Positions 6,987 to 8,462 of a stretch of 8,462 bases of DNA are shown in pieces. The DNA comes from Candidatus Fonsibacter sp. (lineage in GTDB: Bacteria > Pseudomonadota > Alphaproteobacteria > Pelagibacterales > Pelagibacteraceae). Position 1 is the stretch's first letter, and each line of letters begins with the position of its first letter. The position numbers were made by a program, and so were the translations under genes. Location: assembly GCA_009693745.1 (NCBI GenBank), contig SHWR01000047.1, forward strand, positions 1-8,462. Direction: 5' to 3'. The notes under the pieces are model-generated. The model did no database searches and was not told where the DNA came from. It saw nothing but the letters and a program-made list of their open reading frames with translations.

Positions 6987-8221
6987 TGAGAATTATTTAT
7001 TATTTTGCAACATCATTGTTGCATTATTTATTGCATCCATATCTACGTCTTAGAGTTCTTAAAAAAAAAGAATCTGCAATACGTTTTAGAGAAAAATTAG
7101 GAATAACAAATGCACAAAGGTATGATGGCTATCTAATGTGGTTTCATTGCTCAAGTATTGGAGAATTGAAAAGTATATTTCCAATTATTGATCACTATGT
7201 AAAAAAAAATAGAATTTTAGTAACCACTTCAACTCTAAGTTCTAGTGAAATATTTCATAAAAAATATTCTGATAAAAAAAATATTATTCATCAATTTGCA
7301 CCTATCGATAGTCCGCAAATTATAGAAAAATTTTTCTTGAAATGGAAACCTAACATCATTTTTTTTACAGAATCTGAAATATGGCCAAATCAAATTTACT
7401 ATGCAAAAAATAAAAGCATACCTATCATTTTGCTTAATGGAAGAATCTCTAAAAGATCATTTGCTAAATGGAAATTATTTAAAACAGCTATATCTGAAAT
7501 ATTAAAATGCTTTAAATTAATCTTATGTCAAAGTAATGAAAGTAGAGATTATTTTCATTATTTTAAAACTGACAATATTGAAAATATAGGAAATCTTAAA
7601 TTTATTATTTCTGAAAATTCAGACTCAAAAAACGAAGACAACATTAACTTACAAAAAAGAATAATATTTATAGCTTTAAGTACTCATAATACTGAGGAGG
7701 AATTGTGCATAAAAACACACGTATTTTTAAAACTCAAATACCCTAATTTATTAACTCTAATAATACCAAGACATATAAATAGAATTGCTAAAATTGAAGA
7801 GATTATAAAAAAATTAAAATTAAACTTTTTAACCGAAAATTCTTTATCAAATATTAAAGATAGTACAGATATTTTAATAATTAATTCATATGGAAATACA
7901 CAAAGATTTTTAAAATTATCAAAATATATATTCATTGGAGGATCTTTAATTAATCACGGAGGTCAAAATCCAATAGAGGTTGCTTATAATAATTCCTTAG
8001 TCTTTCATGGTCCTTACGTGCATAATTTTACTGAAATATATGAATTTTTAAGTAAAGAAAATATTTCTTTTGAAGTTAAATCTACAAAAGAATTAATCAA
8101 TCAACTAGAAAAAAAAATTAATATTCCTCAAAAAAATAATATCAAAGAAAAAATAATTAAAATGGGTAATGAAATCTTATCATCAACAATTAAAAAATTA
8201 GACCAATATATAACTAATTAA
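6986..8221 (+). CDS. waaA: 3-deoxy-D-manno-octulosonic acid (Kdo) transferase WaaA
   Basis: Membrane-anchored GT30 glycosyltransferase that moves Kdo from CMP-Kdo onto lipid IVA, the first inner-core step of lipopolysaccharide. The protein has 411 residues (E. coli about 425). A hydrophobic N-terminal anchor (about 3-20) precedes a basic segment. HCSSIGE (54-60) matches the family pattern HAASVGE and ends in E60, the position of the catalytic base. Further marks are TTSTLSSSE (80-88), ESEIWPN (129-135), NGRISKRSF (151-159) and, in the C-terminal nucleotide-sugar domain, GGSL (318-321) with GGQNPIE (325-331) and HGPYVHNF. The usual GGHN reads GGQN here. How many Kdo residues it adds cannot be told from sequence. 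The start shares one base with the msbA stop codon, and lpxK follows after 5 bp. Confidence 0.95.
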   Translation: MRIIYYFATSLLHYLLHPYLRLRVLKKKESAIRFREKLGITNAQRYDGYLMWFHCSSIGELKSIFPIIDHYVKKNRILVTTSTLSSSEIFHKKYSDKKNIIHQFAPIDSPQIIEKFFLKWKPNIIFFTESEIWPNQIYYAKNKSIPIILLNGRISKRSFAKWKLFKTAISEILKCFKLILCQSNESRDYFHYFKTDNIENIGNLKFIISENSDSKNEDNINLQKRIIFIALSTHNTEEELCIKTHVFLKLKYPNLLTLIIPRHINRIAKIEEIIKKLKLNFLTENSLSNIKDSTDILIINSYGNTQRFLKLSKYIFIGGSLINHGGQNPIEVAYNNSLVFHGPYVHNFTEIYEFLSKENISFEVKSTKELINQLEKKINIPQKNNIKEKIIKMGNEILSSTIKKLDQYITN

Positions 8222-8226
8222 AGAAA

Positions 8227-8462
8227 ATGTATTTTATTAAACCAAAATTTTGGGATAAAAAAAATAAGTCTTTTTTATCTATACTGTTATATCCATTATC
8301 AATTATTTATTATCTAATCAGTATAGTAAAAAAAAAATTATCTATCGCACAAAAATTTAACATTCCTATAATTTGCGTGGGAAATATTTATATTGGCGGA
8401 ACTGGGAAAACATCTGCTGCTATAGAAATAGCTAAAATATTAAATCAATTTAAAAAGATCTG
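8227..8462 (+). CDS. lpxK: Tetraacyldisaccharide 4'-kinase LpxK, 5' part only
   Basis: Inner-membrane kinase that phosphorylates the 4' position of the tetraacyl disaccharide to give lipid IVA, the substrate of WaaA. I translated 78 complete codons from the ATG at 8227, and the frame is open to the right edge; about three quarters of a normal LpxK of 320-330 residues is missing. KPKFWDKKN (5-13) resembles the N-terminus common in alphaproteobacterial LpxK. A hydrophobic segment (16-34) is the membrane anchor. The family motif PIICVGNIYIGGTGKTS (47-63) contains the P-loop GGTGKTS (57-63). The start lies five bases after the waaA stop and is preceded by A-rich DNA without a clear ribosome binding site. 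A run of ten adenines at 8328-8337 encodes part of VKKK. The partial gene is too short to judge whether the rest is intact. Confidence 0.93.
   Translation, partial: MYFIKPKFWDKKNKSFLSILLYPLSIIYYLISIVKKKLSIAQKFNIPIICVGNIYIGGTGKTSAAIEIAKILNQFKKI

Larger units (their letters stand above)
3074..8462 (+). other. Probable operon ubiA-pmbA-msbA-waaA-lpxK
   Basis: Five co-directional genes are joined by an 8-bp overlap, direct stop-start abutment, a 1-bp TAATG overlap and a 5-bp gap. None of these junctions leaves room for a terminator or a promoter outside coding DNA. The most likely promoter lies in the 37-bp gap before ubiA or within the 5' end of rsmE. Internal promoters cannot be excluded. The unit continues past the right edge through lpxK. 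Confidence 0.75.

Noticed and set aside
7684..7935. Minus-strand open frame of 83 codons
   Set aside because: It is fully antisense to the well supported waaA, matches no family I know and is rich in Phe/Ile/Leu as expected for the complement of Lys/Asn-rich coding DNA.

Overview
This is a strongly A+T-rich window, tightly packed with housekeeping genes. It looks like the streamlined genome of a marine alphaproteobacterium, most plausibly the SAR11/Pelagibacterales group. That placement is an inference. It rests on the base composition, the very short or absent gaps between genes, the near lack of Shine-Dalgarno motifs, and a gene order (coxB next to tldD; rsmE next to ubiA; waaA followed by lpxK) that I recall from alphaproteobacteria. 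No 16S gene or other decisive marker is present.

Layout. Positions 1-804 (minus strand) hold most of coxB, cytochrome c oxidase subunit II, running off the left edge. An 88-bp gap (805-892) separates it from the divergent tldD (893-2320), a zinc protease subunit. tldD meets rsmE (2317-3036, minus strand; 16S rRNA methyltransferase) tail to tail, and their stop codons overlap. A 37-bp gap containing an imperfect inverted repeat divides rsmE from a rightward run of five genes: ubiA (3074-3940), pmbA/tldE (3933-5252), msbA (5253-6986), waaA (6986-8221) and lpxK (8227 to the right edge, partial). Junctions in this run are an 8-bp overlap, zero spacing, a 1-bp overlap and a 5-bp gap, so it is very probably one transcription unit.

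How the genes fit together. CoxB is the terminal-oxidase subunit that accepts electrons from cytochrome c. UbiA makes the prenylated precursor of ubiquinone, which feeds the same respiratory chain. TldD and PmbA/TldE are the two halves of one heterodimeric protease, here encoded on either side of rsmE and ubiA. LpxK, WaaA and MsbA are consecutive inner-membrane steps of lipopolysaccharide core assembly: 4'-phosphorylation of the lipid A disaccharide, Kdo addition, and flipping to the periplasmic face.

I found no tRNA, rRNA, CRISPR array, insertion sequence, phage gene or other mobile element, and no stretch over 300 bases without a gene. The content is ordinary core metabolism. I see no convincing undescribed system. 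The points worth a second look are the split TldD/TldE pair without a visible substrate, the palindrome between rsmE and ubiA, and a few small sequence oddities.
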